18,423 bases of DNA from an uncultured Clostridium sp. (GCA_900555605.1 USLW01000006.1:1-18423); one strand, 5' to 3'; counted from the first letter of the stretch, positions 6,412-14,110 are shown. The notes: generated from the sequence alone by a model not told the origin. Made by a program: numbers and translations.

Positions 6412-6603
6412 TGATGCCGCCAGAGAAAGGCGGCGCATACGGCTATAATCTCCGAGGGTGAAGCCACATAACATACTGAATACGCTTTGAAAATGAAACG
6501 ATGACGAATAGCCCTCCTTTGCCGCTGCTTCATAGTCTATTTCTTCAGTCAGATGCGCCTCCGTATAATCAATTGCTTTTTGTATTCCCGCGATCCAATC
6601 CAA
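6412..6603 (-). pseudogene. AraC-family transcription regulator, 5' fragment cut by MITE-like element
   Basis: Only the first 64 codons remain. They read MDWIAGIQKAIDYTEAHL, then IDYEAAAKEGYSSSFHFQ and FTLGDYSRMRRLSLAAS, the N-terminal end of an AraC-type helix-turn-helix domain of the kind that starts GyrI-linked regulators. The frame then enters the 121-bp element and stops at 6349, adding 20 foreign residues. The second helix-turn-helix and any effector domain are missing, and nothing resembling them is found on the far side of the element, so material was deleted or moved. The start is TTG with GGAGG eight bases upstream. The peptide lacks a complete DNA-binding domain and is unlikely to work. 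Confidence 0.75.
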
Positions 6604-6758
6604 CTCCGCTTCCTCCTGCGCTGCACTTGCATTTTACTAAAAGGCAGAATCCCACTCCCGACTTTGCCTGCTGCGTGATGTCAGCCGATAGAATGTTTCC
6701 GGCCTTGTCTTAATAGCTAATAAACCTTGTCATTTCGTATGATAGCTTTTCAATTCAA

Positions 6759-6986
6759 TCAACTGGAATAACCGAGTTCTTCGTTGAGGTCCTGATCCGG
6801 TACGCCTTCCAAAAGTACGGACATCATGTCACGCATAACAGCGTTGACATCGAATCCGCTTTTGATGCTGATATCATTATTTTTCAGATAGTCACACCTC
6901 AGTTCCTTCATTGCTGTTTTTGTGGGCTTTTTTCTTTCATCGTCGTCTTCTGTATAGAAAAATAAATCGCTTTTTTGGACAGTTCC
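6759..6986 (-). pseudogene. IS256-type transposase remnant (N-terminal scrap)
   Basis: An open minus-strand stretch with no good start codon reads KKPTKTAMKELRCDYLKNN, then FDVNAVMRDMMSVLLEG and DQDLNEELGYSS before TGA. The last part fits the LEAELDEELGYSKYD region near the N-terminus of IS256/Mutator-family transposases. The DDE catalytic domain is absent on either side, so this is a dead remnant. A small dyad (about 6991-7012, with GACAC and GTGTC arms) upstream could be part of an old element end, but I cannot define borders. Family assignment rests on a short stretch and on memory. Confidence 0.55.
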
Positions 6987-7051
6987 TTACAGGACACAGA
7001 TTTCCGTGTCTGCAGGCTAAACAACATTTGGTTTTTATGTCGTTTGGATAA

Positions 7052-7064
7052 TTTCCAAAATTAA
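7052..7064. repeat. 13-base direct repeat, copy 1 (copy 2 at 8134-8146)
   Basis: TTTCCAAAATTAA occurs exactly at 7052-7064 and 8134-8146, flanking the AAA/DUF4143 pseudogene on both sides. It may be a footprint of insertion of that gene as a cassette. The sequence is AT-rich, so chance is possible. Confidence 0.4.
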
Positions 7065-7084
7065 AAGAAAATAAACTTTGGCGA

Positions 7085-8096
7085 TTAGTTTGCTAACCAA
7101 CCTGCAATATCTACAATCTTTACACCCTCATATTGATACTCGTCGTGGCGAGTTCTCGCAATCAGCATTTTGGGGTAGGCATCTTTAATTTGCAAAAGGG
7201 GCGTTACTTCATTTTTCGTTCCCAGCTTTGCATAGCGGAAGGTATGGTCGCTCAAATAATACTTGTCATTGCTGGATAGGTATTTTTTGCCCTTGATGTC
7301 GTATCTGCGGATTCTGTAAAAGGCAAAGGCATTACACAGATATTGCATATAGGCACCGATGGTCATGTGGTGAACCTTTTCTTTTACACTACCCAAAGCA
7401 TTTGTGATGTTACGGGCAGAGGATAGATTAGAGATGTTATCCATAAGAAAATCAACCACTCTGTCCATAAGCTGCATATTGCGGATTTTGTACTTCTTGC
7501 GAATGTCACGGACAATTAGCGTATTAAATACATCAGCAATATAGTCATACCTTGCTTCTTGGTCTTTGCAGAGGTAGGAACCCGCCATACCGCCTTCAAG
7601 CAAGTATTTATCGAAAGCGGCATACTTATCGGGATAGCCGAAATACTGCACATACTCGGCAAAGGAGAAAGGGTATACCTTTACTTCAAAGGTTCTGCCG
7701 GTAAAGAAAGTTGCCCAATCCGAACTTAAAAGGAAAGCATTAGAACCGGTGATATAAATATCAAACTTTTCGGAAGCATACAGGCCATTGATTGCCTTTC
7801 CAAAATCCGCACACATCTGCACTTCATCTATGAAAACAAAGTTTTCCTTACCTGCAATATATTTTGAATTGATATAATCGTACAAAGAACGATATTCCAA
7901 AAGTTCTTCAAACTCAGGCAGGCTGAAATTGATATGGACAATATTATAGTCAGGAATATTCTGTTCCACATACGCCTTAAAGGCCTCCAATAGCTTGGAT
8001 TTACCACTACGGCGAACGCCGGTAATAACCTTAATGTCGGGAGTCCGATTACACTTATTAACTTGTCTAATATTGATTACGATTTATCAGTTTCAT
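7085..8096 (-). pseudogene. AAA ATPase of the DUF4143 family, frameshifted and internally deleted
   Basis: The natural start is ATG 8096, preceded by an excellent GAGGTGATT ribosome site, and reads MKLINRNQY before a TAG at 8069-8067. Restoring one base there and one near 8043-8047 gives LDKLISVIG-TPDIKVITGVRRSGKSKLL, so two single-base losses separate the start from the Walker A motif GVRRSGKS (7998-8020). The long frame below it (7990-7085, opened by a TTG) has NFVFIDEVQ (Walker B), the ITGSNAFLLSSD sensor region and the DUF4143 start. That domain is then shortened: HTFRYAKLGTKN runs straight into EVTPLLQIKDAYPK, missing the roughly 70-residue nuclease-fold core, while the usual end VKIVDIAGWL is kept. 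The family is common in accessory DNA and its role is unclear. This copy is not expected to be functional. Confidence 0.8.
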
Positions 8097-8213
8097 AGTA
8101 AATCACCTCACGTTTATATTATGCACCTTTTATTTTCCAAAATTAATAATTTTTCGAAAGTAGAAAATAGAATTTAAAAATCAACTGCAAAATTGGAGAA
8201 TTAACGATGCTGT

Positions 8214-8363
8214 TTATGCTTTACATTGCAACAATTTCGTTGCCCTCATTAAAATTCTTTTTCCCTTGAAATTTCCCTTATCAGCCCATTTGCTTTCAAG
8301 ATTCTTCATATTTTCCCTATAACAGACGATAAAGGCTTGTTCGAAGAAAACCAAATAGTAGTA
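8214..8363 (-). pseudogene. Possible 49-codon gene relic, family unknown
   Basis: An open minus-strand frame between in-frame stops lacks a start with a ribosome site. It reads like real protein (FFEQAFIVCYRENMKNLESK, then WADKGNFKGKRILMRATKLL) rather than random sequence, with hydrophilic helical character. I cannot assign it to a family. It may be the tail of a gene lost when this accessory block decayed, or chance. Confidence 0.25.
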
Positions 8364-8412
8364 TCAATGGTTTTACGCTATTTCACAGTAGCTTTATATG
8401 CATTATTAAAAC

Positions 8413-8573
8413 ACTATCAATCAGCCGTTACAAAAAAGAGATTTTCGGCTATTCGGCTGGTAGAGTTGAACTCTCACTGAACCTTCTGGGGATTTCCTGT
8501 CCATCATATTACTATGGCAAAAAATAAATATAGGATCTTTGTTCTGTGAAGCACAAAACGACTGATTGATAGT
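8413..8573. repeat. 161-bp segment bounded by 17-base inverted repeats
   Basis: ACTATCAATCAGCCGTT (8413-8429) and AACGACTGATTGATAGT (8557-8573) are inverse copies with one mismatch, enclosing 127 bases without a gene. The spacing is too long for a terminator. The arms look like terminal repeats of a small non-coding mobile element or the remains of a larger one; target duplications are not evident. The right arm ends eight bases past the stop of the HipA-like gene. Confidence 0.5.
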
Positions 8574-8581
8574 AATGAGGG

Positions 8582-10096
8582 TTACATAGTCATCTTCTGG
8601 GAATAATCCTGTGCGATGTTTTCTTCCACATCATCCTCGGTGGAATCAGTCTGTACCGGAGCCTGCATCATGGAGAGTTGTTGCAAGTTCTGAATGCGCC
8701 TGTTCACCGTTTCTGCGATAGCCTTAATCCGGCCATCGTCCATATATTCCTTTGCACCCTCCGCAGACAGCGTCTTTATGATCAGATTATCCACATCGGC
8801 AAGTCTGTCGAAGTCAATCCAGTTAAAATCGGTTACCAGCTTAAGCTGCTCAGCATGATGTTTCTTGAAGGGCTTGCATTCCACATCACGCTCCGCACGG
8901 ATTTGCCCGGCCACCTTATCGTAACCGAGGGAGGAGCCGCTGTCGTAAATCGGGGCGAAGCCGAGCCATTCCAAGGTTTCCGCATTCCGAAGCAGACCGA
9001 AGTTGTTCAGATGTCTGTCTTCGTTGGCGATGAGATAATCCAGCACGATCATGCGGTCGAGGAAAGGCACAACACCTTTTACGCCGAGCGCCTCGCAGCA
9101 GTTTATAAAATGCTGATATACCGAGGTGCTGTTGTCCTTTTTCTGCGTCTGTATGATGCGCCATGCGGGGACAAGTTCGGTGTTTTCTGAGACAAAATCC
9201 TCACACACGCTGTAAGGCGCGCCTTTGTTCCATGTGACCGTGTACGGTACATGGGGGATCTCAAGCCGTTCCATGATGCCTGTCGCAATCACTTCATTAA
9301 AAGGCTGCTGGCGGAATGGGTTGGAACCGCCTTTTACAAGGCAGCGTCTGCCGTCAATGATCTTCCACCTTTTCTTCAGATTGCCGTCCGAGGTATTATC
9401 GGGAGAACTGAAATCCAGCGCATTCGGTTTCTTATTCGTTCCGAACAGCACATCGCCGATATCGTCTGAGAAGTCGTTATCGAAAAAGTTTATCTGATCC
9501 CATGTGAGACCGGAGCCTTCGGGACGAATCCAATACTGATCGGAGAGGCTGAGTCCATAACAGCGGACAAGAAGCATTTTGGTGCTGGAGATATCCAGCG
9601 TTTCCAGCGCCTCGCGGATACCAGAACGGCTGGCAGGGATAGAGCGATCTGTCCACCACTCGTTGAGCGCCGCACGATCCGCAACACTTTTGCGCACAGA
9701 TACGCCTACCGGCAGATGCTCCGGCGCATACACCGTATTGATTTTCTGTATAAAGCCGGTAGCATCATCCAGCTCGATTTCGGCGACCGCCGTTCGTTTA
9801 TGCATGAAGGTACAGTTCAATTTTCCCACCTCGTTTCGTATTTTCGTTCCTATTTTCGGCGTCAGGCGCAGGGCGCGGAGCTGTTCCTGCAATTCCTTGC
9901 GCAGCGCAATCTGCTCGGAAAGCGTTTCAATTTCATCATCCTTCAGATACTTGCTCTGCTTTTGGCCTTTTTCAGACCACTGATGATAAAAATACAGCTT
10001 TCCGTTAATGGACTTCTTTGAGATATATCCCTTCGGCAGTTCATTGATCCTTGCTGTTAGTTCTGTTATCTGCTTCAAAATCTCGTTATCCTGCAT
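8582..10096 (-). CDS. Orphan HipA-like serine/threonine kinase with N-terminal coiled-coil module
   Basis: This 504-residue protein ends in a HipA-type kinase domain. RCLVKGGSNPFRQQPFNE (251-268) is the nucleotide-binding segment, ANEDRHLNNFG (357-367) carries the catalytic Asp and Asn, and PIYDSGSSLG (382-391) the metal-binding Asp. The N-terminus has a helix (1-20), a short YFYHQWSEKGQKQSKYL segment (35-51) like the DUF6788-type module, and a coiled-coil (55-77). WWTDRSIPASR and NFFDNDFSDDIG match the pre-kinase region of HipA-like proteins in Clostridia accessory DNA. HipA toxins phosphorylate proteins such as glutamyl-tRNA synthetase and normally pair with a HipB-type antitoxin. No antitoxin gene lies on either side here, so autoregulation or a non-toxin role is possible. 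GGAGG precedes the ATG by nine bases. All key residues look intact, unlike its decayed neighbours. Confidence 0.85.
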   Translation of the reverse strand: MQDNEILKQITELTARINELPKGYISKKSINGKLYFYHQWSEKGQKQSKYLKDDEIETLSEQIALRKELQEQLRALRLTPKIGTKIRNEVGKLNCTFMHKRTAVAEIELDDATGFIQKINTVYAPEHLPVGVSVRKSVADRAALNEWWTDRSIPASRSGIREALETLDISSTKMLLVRCYGLSLSDQYWIRPEGSGLTWDQINFFDNDFSDDIGDVLFGTNKKPNALDFSSPDNTSDGNLKKRWKIIDGRRCLVKGGSNPFRQQPFNEVIATGIMERLEIPHVPYTVTWNKGAPYSVCEDFVSENTELVPAWRIIQTQKKDNSTSVYQHFINCCEALGVKGVVPFLDRMIVLDYLIANEDRHLNNFGLLRNAETLEWLGFAPIYDSGSSLGYDKVAGQIRAERDVECKPFKKHHAEQLKLVTDFNWIDFDRLADVDNLIIKTLSAEGAKEYMDDGRIKAIAETVNRRIQNLQQLSMMQAPVQTDSTEDDVEENIAQDYSQKMTM

Positions 10097-10122
10097 CCAT
10101 ACCGCCTCCGTTCATTGGTATT

Positions 10123-10152
10123 ATTATACCCCGTTTTAACCCCTTTTGTCAA
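10123..10152 (-). promoter_or_regulatory. Consensus promoter of the HipA-like gene with dyad
   Basis: On the minus strand a perfect TTGACA (10152-10147), an 18-base spacer and a perfect TATAAT (10128-10123) precede the start codon by 26 bases. The -10 lies in a small dyad, GGTAT-AATA-ATACC, and GGGGT occurs twice in the spacer region 11 bases apart; either could bind a repressor. Confidence 0.75.
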
Positions 10153-10204
10153 TTCGGTATGGCGCAGATAAAAAGTGTTACAATCTTATAAACCGAACTT
10201 ATAC

Positions 10205-10243
10205 AAAAGAGACAAACCTGCGCTAAACAAGTTTGTCTCTTTT
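10205..10243 (-). terminator. Terminator of tRNA-Ala
   Basis: AAAAGAGACAAAC (10205-10217) and GTTTGTCTCTTTT (10231-10243) form a 13-base perfect stem with a 13-base loop. It begins at the base after the tRNA-Ala 3' end and ends in TCTTTTGTAT on the minus strand. Confidence 0.85.
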
Positions 10244-10319
10244 TGGTGGAGCATATGGGATTCGAACCCACGACCCCCACACTGCCAGTGTGATGCGCTC
10301 CCAACTGCGCTAATGCCCC
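10244..10319 (-). tRNA. tRNA-Ala (anticodon GGC), CCA encoded
   Basis: The 76-nucleotide minus-strand cloverleaf has acceptor GGGGCAT/ATGCTCC with the alanine identity pair G3-U70. The anticodon stem is TCACA/TGTGG with loop CTGGCAG (anticodon GGC), the T-loop is GGTTCGAATCC, and the gene ends A-CCA. It decodes GCC/GCU. It stands alone between a terminator and a TATAAT-containing promoter. Confidence 0.95.
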
Positions 10320-10338
10320 ATATTTTGCTGCGGGCATT

Positions 10339-10347
10339 ATTATAGCA
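10339..10347 (-). promoter_or_regulatory. Extended -10 promoter element for tRNA-Ala
   Basis: On the minus strand TGCTATAAT (10347-10339) gives an extended -10, with transcription expected to begin a few bases to about 15 bases before the tRNA. No good -35 is visible at the usual distance. Confidence 0.55.
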
Positions 10348-10545
10348 TATCGCTTTGAAAAATGCGAGAAAAATTTTCAGCTATTTCCCGGGCAATTATG
10401 CGGCGGCGTTTTTTGTGCTATACTGGTATTCCTTCTTTATTAAGCGGCTGTCTTTCGGAATGCATTTGCGAATTGACGGTGATATTGCCGGCAGAATATC
10501 GCTGCAGGCATTTTTGATACCCTTTGCAGGAGAAATGAGGTAAAA

Positions 10546-11334
10546 ATGGATAATTGTGAAAATATATGGGGAACCCACGCGATGGTTACGGATACCAAAA
10601 ACCCGTTTCTATTTGCGGGTGATGCGGCGAAGACCCGATATCTGCACAGCTTGTGCAGGGTACATGAGAAAAATGCCGTTCCCATATATGCCGTCTGCTG
10701 TATCCACGAGGCGGTCCATATTCTGTTCGGAGAAGCAGGGGAAGCCGAACTGCGTTTGTTTTTAAGGAAAATCAATGCCGGATTTGCGCGGTACTGCAAA
10801 TTTTGCGACAATCCGGTCCGTTCCGGAAAAACCGTGCTCCGTCCGCTGCCTGCGCCTGCGGATGTCAGATTGGCGTTCCGAAGATTAGCACAGCTGCCGG
10901 GCGCACAGCGCTGCACATATAAATGGAGCAGTTTTGGGTATTATATCGGAATTCCCTGGGAATACAGCGCTGTATTGGATACAGACCGGGTTTTTGCGCT
11001 GTTCGGAGGTACGGCAGAGGAGATTGAGCGTTTCTGCAACCCCAATATCATAATTCCGCAAGGCCTTCAGGAAAATTTCAGCCCTGAGGCGGTGGAGGCG
11101 CTTTGCCAATGGATTGCACAGTTTTACGGAATCCGGACGTGCGACTATCCATTTAAGGAGGATACGATTGATCACCTGCTGATGGATATGGATCGAGTCT
11201 CTTTGATGAAGTTTATGTTTTTCCTGCGCAGTAAATGCGCGCTGACATATCAGGCGATTGCTTCGCTCTGCCGCTTCAGCTACGGCACGGTCCATCGCTG
11301 CATCAAAGCGCAGGAACAAAAGAAAAGAATATAG
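10546..11334 (+). CDS. RAYT/Y1-transposase-like protein lacking the catalytic motif, with C-terminal helix-turn-helix
   Basis: The first 150 residues of this 262-residue protein follow the layout of REP-associated tyrosine (IS200-like, HUH) transposases: AVPIYAVCCIHEAVHILFG (44-62) where active members have an IYAYCxMPNHVHLL-type stretch, a helix FLRKINAGFARYCKF, and YKWSSFGYYIG followed by LDTDRVFALFGG. The HxH metal pair is reduced to AVH (56-58), and the helix that should carry the catalytic Tyr reads AFRRLAQLPG, so single-strand cleavage is unlikely. The C-terminus (about 229-255, LTYQAIASLCRFSYGTVHRC) is a helix-turn-helix like the DnaA-type domain on some RAYT proteins. GAGG sits five bases before the ATG. 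It stands alone upstream of spoIIR. A domesticated DNA-binding protein is a reasonable inference; a decaying transposase in an open frame is the alternative. Confidence 0.7.
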   Translation: MDNCENIWGTHAMVTDTKNPFLFAGDAAKTRYLHSLCRVHEKNAVPIYAVCCIHEAVHILFGEAGEAELRLFLRKINAGFARYCKFCDNPVRSGKTVLRPLPAPADVRLAFRRLAQLPGAQRCTYKWSSFGYYIGIPWEYSAVLDTDRVFALFGGTAEEIERFCNPNIIIPQGLQENFSPEAVEALCQWIAQFYGIRTCDYPFKEDTIDHLLMDMDRVSLMKFMFFLRSKCALTYQAIASLCRFSYGTVHRCIKAQEQKKRI

Positions 11335-11371
11335 GTTTTTCCGTATTGTCCGCGAAACCTTTTCGTAGCGT

Positions 11372-11401
11372 GCATAAATGCCGTGCGAGGTGGTAATACT
11401 T
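11372..11401 (+). promoter_or_regulatory. Sigma-F-type promoter of spoIIR
   Basis: GCATA (11372-11376), exactly 15 bases, then GGTAATACTT (11392-11401) fits the forespore sigma-F pattern as I recall it (GYATA, about 15 bases, GGNNANANT). SpoIIR is a known sigma-F target. The start would fall near 11408, giving a leader of about 90 bases that is GC-rich (11451-11460) and can fold. Confidence 0.75.
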
Positions 11402-11499
11402 GCCTTGTAAGCAGACTTCCCGGGAAAAAGATCAGCGGCAGCCGCCAGCGCGGCCGCGGTCTTCTGCAATTGTAAAATGCAGATGGAGGTTTGACGGGC

Positions 11500-12288
11500 A
11501 TGTACATGAAAAAGGCGATTAAAAGAGGACTTTTTATACTCATTGCAGCTGCGCTGCTCCTGACGGCGGCCGGCGCGATTTATTCACATTATATATTTAA
11601 AGGAATTTCCGAGAATATTGTGCGGCTGCACGTAATTGCCAACAGCGACAGTGCAGAGGACCAGGCGCTGAAGCTCAAGGTGCGCGACCGTATTTTAGAG
11701 GCAGCAGGCGATTTATTTGATCACTGTGAAAACGCACAGGAATCTTTAGCTTTGATTAAAGAAAATACCGCTTTGCTGGAGGAGGCCGCAAGGGCTTGCC
11801 TGGCAGAGGAGAACAGCAGCTATGCGGTTGCCGTCAAGACCGGTACCTATTATTTTCCTACAAGACACTACGGTTCTGTCTCCCTGCCTGCCGGCGAATA
11901 TCAGGCAGTTCGGGTAGAAATCGGGGAAGCCGCCGGTCAGAATTGGTGGTGCGTCTTGTTCCCGCCGCTGTGTTTTGTAAATGCCAGCGTCCCGGAGCTG
12001 CCTGCAGGCGCGGACGCAAAGCCGGATGAAAATCGGATCTCTGAAGAAAATACAGACATGTTAAATAACCACAGGCTCCAGGGGATCCTGCCGGAGGCCT
12101 CCTTTGATGTGATCAATCATCAAAAGGATCAGACGGTATCTGAAAAAGAAGACGGCGCGCAGACAGAGGCCAGCAGTTCCGGACAGAAGGCGCAAGATGG
12201 CGGAGGCGTAAAGGTCCGGTTCAAGATTGTGGACTTCTTTCAGCAAGCAAAGCACACCCTGATGCAGGCATGGGATAAAATATTTTAA
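11500..12288 (+). CDS. spoIIR: Stage II sporulation protein R
   Basis: SpoIIR is made in the forespore, exported to the space between the two membranes, and triggers SpoIIGA to process pro-sigma-E in the mother cell. The 262-residue product has an N-terminal hydrophobic segment (about 10-30). It then has the family signatures RLHVIANSDSAEDQALKLKV, YYFPTRHYGSVSLPAGEY, and NWWCVLFPPLCFV. The segment after the conserved core (about 170-235) is polar and low in complexity, and the protein ends in an amphipathic helix, a usual SpoIIR layout. ATG 11500 is chosen because GGAGG lies ten bases before it. TTG 11491 is too close to that site, and ATG 11506 is possible. A sigma-F-type promoter lies 99 bases upstream. 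It marks the organism as an endospore former. Confidence 0.92.
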   Translation: MYMKKAIKRGLFILIAAALLLTAAGAIYSHYIFKGISENIVRLHVIANSDSAEDQALKLKVRDRILEAAGDLFDHCENAQESLALIKENTALLEEAARACLAEENSSYAVAVKTGTYYFPTRHYGSVSLPAGEYQAVRVEIGEAAGQNWWCVLFPPLCFVNASVPELPAGADAKPDENRISEENTDMLNNHRLQGILPEASFDVINHQKDQTVSEKEDGAQTEASSSGQKAQDGGGVKVRFKIVDFFQQAKHTLMQAWDKIF

Positions 12289-12312
12289 AACATTTTCGCG
12301 TTGTTCCGATAT

Positions 12313-12379
12313 GTACAAGCGGTTTCCGGGATGGTAAAATAGATTCCGTAATATTTTACCGTTACGGGGATCGCTGTAC
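12313..12379 (+). terminator. Long stem-loop after spoIIR
   Basis: An outer stem (GTACA and GCG at 12313-12321 against CGC and TGTAC at 12372-12379, one bulge) encloses a perfect 9-base inner stem, GGTAAAATA (12333-12341) with TATTTTACC (12352-12360). TTTTATAT follows the outer stem, which suits a factor-independent terminator, though the structure is longer than usual. Confidence 0.5.
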
Positions 12380-12503
12380 TTTTATATCGTTTCTTACATC
12401 CTTTCATACAATGTATTTCTGCTGCTCGGGCAGTATCCTGTGTACAGCGGCCGGAATGCGAACATAAGACGGTGCGGCGGCACGGCGGGGAAATGGAGTT
12501 CAT

Positions 12504-13878
12504 ATGGGAGTCACGCTTTATTTGAAGAAAGCCGCAGGTATCGTATGGTCCCGCAGACTATTTCTGAGCATTGCCGCTTTGGCGGTTATGATCCTTGTTT
12601 TTGTTTGCTGCCTGGTATTCGGCGGTCCGCGGTATGAGACGGAGGGTATGCTTTATTTGGTGCCCGAAAATCAGCCGGCGGCTGAAGAACCGCCGCGAAG
12701 TGCGGACACAGAGGAAGGGGGAGGGGGGGACGCTGCCTGGACGGCCTCTTCCAATATCGCGCATTTGACCTGGCTGACCCAAATTTATTGCGGAACGCTT
12801 TCCTCGGATGCCATGAGGTCCGCCGTATCCGCAGCGCTGCACAATACCAATCATATCTCCATCACACCGGAAGTCCTTGGGGAAAGCCTGCGGCTGCGGT
12901 GCGAGGGAAACGTCGTATATTTTTCTGCAGTATCGGATAAACAGGCTTCAGCAGATCAGATTTGTACGGCGCTCCTGCGCTGCGCGCCGAGCCTGACCGA
13001 TCCGCTGGGGGTACTCGGTTCGGTGCGGGCTGAGGGAGAGGTGCTTGCAAGACGACAGCTGCCTGCTGTGAATGCCATTTCCTGTACCTTAATCAGCGGG
13101 CTCTGCGCTTTGGCGGCAGCTGCTTTGCTGGCACTTTTTTGGGAGGCTTGCAGAGGGGTTGTCCGAGACGGCATCCGTGCGGCGCGTAAGCTGAAGCTTC
13201 CTCTGCTGGGGATCCTTCCGCATGAAACGGCCGTACAGGGAGAGGAGGCTTCGGACCAGCTGCTGTCTGCGTTTTCATCCCCCATGCTTCGAAAGGCTTA
13301 TGAGGAACTGCGGACGAACTTGTTTTACGGCATGGCTAAGGCGAACGGGAACATGATTCTTGTATCCTCGGGAGATGATTCTGAAGCGGACGGCTCTCTG
13401 CTGCAAAGCACGGCGGCAGAATCTTGCGTATCTGTTCGGGCAGACGACGGCCCGTGTGCTGTTGATCGACGGAGATCTGCGCAATCCGGTGCTTCACAGC
13501 TTTTGGAATCTCGGCAATACCCACGGCTTGTCCCGATTCCTGACCGGAGCCGAATCCCTGGCCGCGGCCCTGAAACGCGATGTGCTTCCATGCGTAGATT
13601 TTATTGCTTCGGGTCTGCCGCCGGAGAACCCCTCGGAGCTGTTAGGCAGTAAAAATATGCAGCTGTTTCTGGATAAAATCCAAGATTACTATGACTATAT
13701 CATTATAAATGCGCCCTCTGTCCACGCCTGTACGGATGCGGCCGTCCTATCGGGCCTTGCGGCAGGAACTGTGCTGATTGTCCGGGCAGACGCTACAAAA
13801 ACGGAAGCGCTCCGCCGCGCCGCGGAAAAGCTGCGCTGTACGGAGGCGCATTTATTAGGCTTTGCTGTTATTGATTGA
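12504..13878 (+). pseudogene. Wzz/BY-kinase-like chain-length protein, frameshifted, nucleotide-site motifs degraded
   Basis: Reading 12504-13418 and then, one base later, 13420-13878 gives a 457-residue protein. It has membrane helix 1 (about 18-40), an extracytoplasmic domain, helix 2 (about 196-216), KAYEELRTNLFYG (the domain entry of capsular tyrosine autokinases), and a MinD-like domain with VLLIDGDLRNPVLH (Walker A'). In the first frame STAA is followed by ESC; dropping G13419 gives STAANLAYLFGQ, the expected continuation. The motif GEGKST is replaced by SLLQST with about five extra residues, so the Walker A lysine is missing. The Walker B stretch reads YDYIIINAPSV, with Asn for Asp, and there is no C-terminal tyrosine cluster. 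Kinase activity looks lost even if the frameshift is a sequencing error. GGAG precedes the ATG by five bases. No polysaccharide genes are nearby. Confidence 0.75.
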
Positions 13879-13992
13879 TCGAACCGTGCTGCTGTACCGG
13901 AATGCGGCGGAGATGCATATTCTGTCAATGTAAGGACACAATAAATGTTGTAATCCCATCAATTACATCATCAAAATACGGGAGATGAGCAT

Positions 13993-14100
13993 ATGGCGAC
14001 ATTTATCTGCGGACTTTTTATCGGCGTATTTATCGGCGTTGTATTTCTTGCGCTGCTGCAGGCCGGCAGGACGAGGGACGATGAATGGGAAGAAGAGTAG
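13993..14100 (+). CDS. 35-residue single-helix membrane peptide (DUF3789-like)
   Basis: MATFICGLFIGVFIGVVFLA is a glycine-patterned membrane helix, followed by LLQAGRTRDDEWEEE and TAG. This fits the DUF3789-type microproteins (Phe-Gly-xxx-Gly helix, then an AGR/D-rich acidic tail), known mainly from phage and conjugative DNA of Firmicutes; the function is unknown. GGGAG lies eight bases before the ATG. A small dyad, TGTAAT (13949-13954) with ATTACA (13962-13967), lies upstream. A terminator follows within 11 bases, so it ends its transcript. Confidence 0.7.
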   Translation: MATFICGLFIGVFIGVVFLALLQAGRTRDDEWEEE

Positions 14101-14110
14101 AACACATAAA

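Larger units (their letters stand above)
8097..8581. other. 485-bp gap between accessory genes, AT-rich, with gene relics
   Basis: No intact gene is seen. The gap holds the second 13-base direct repeat (8134-8146), a short open minus-strand frame (8214-8363) and an inverted-repeat pair (8413-8429/8557-8573). A small stem, GTTCTGTG (8541-8548) with CACAAAAC (8552-8559), lies just past the HipA-like gene but has no U-tract. Confidence 0.6.

Noticed and set aside
8582..10319. Genomic island integrated at tRNA-Ala
   Set aside because: I looked for a second copy of the tRNA 3' end at the other side of the accessory block and for an integrase gene; neither was seen.
10355..10543. 62-codon plus-strand frame between tRNA-Ala and the RAYT-like gene
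   Set aside because: It has no ribosome site and no family pattern, so the region is treated as intergenic.
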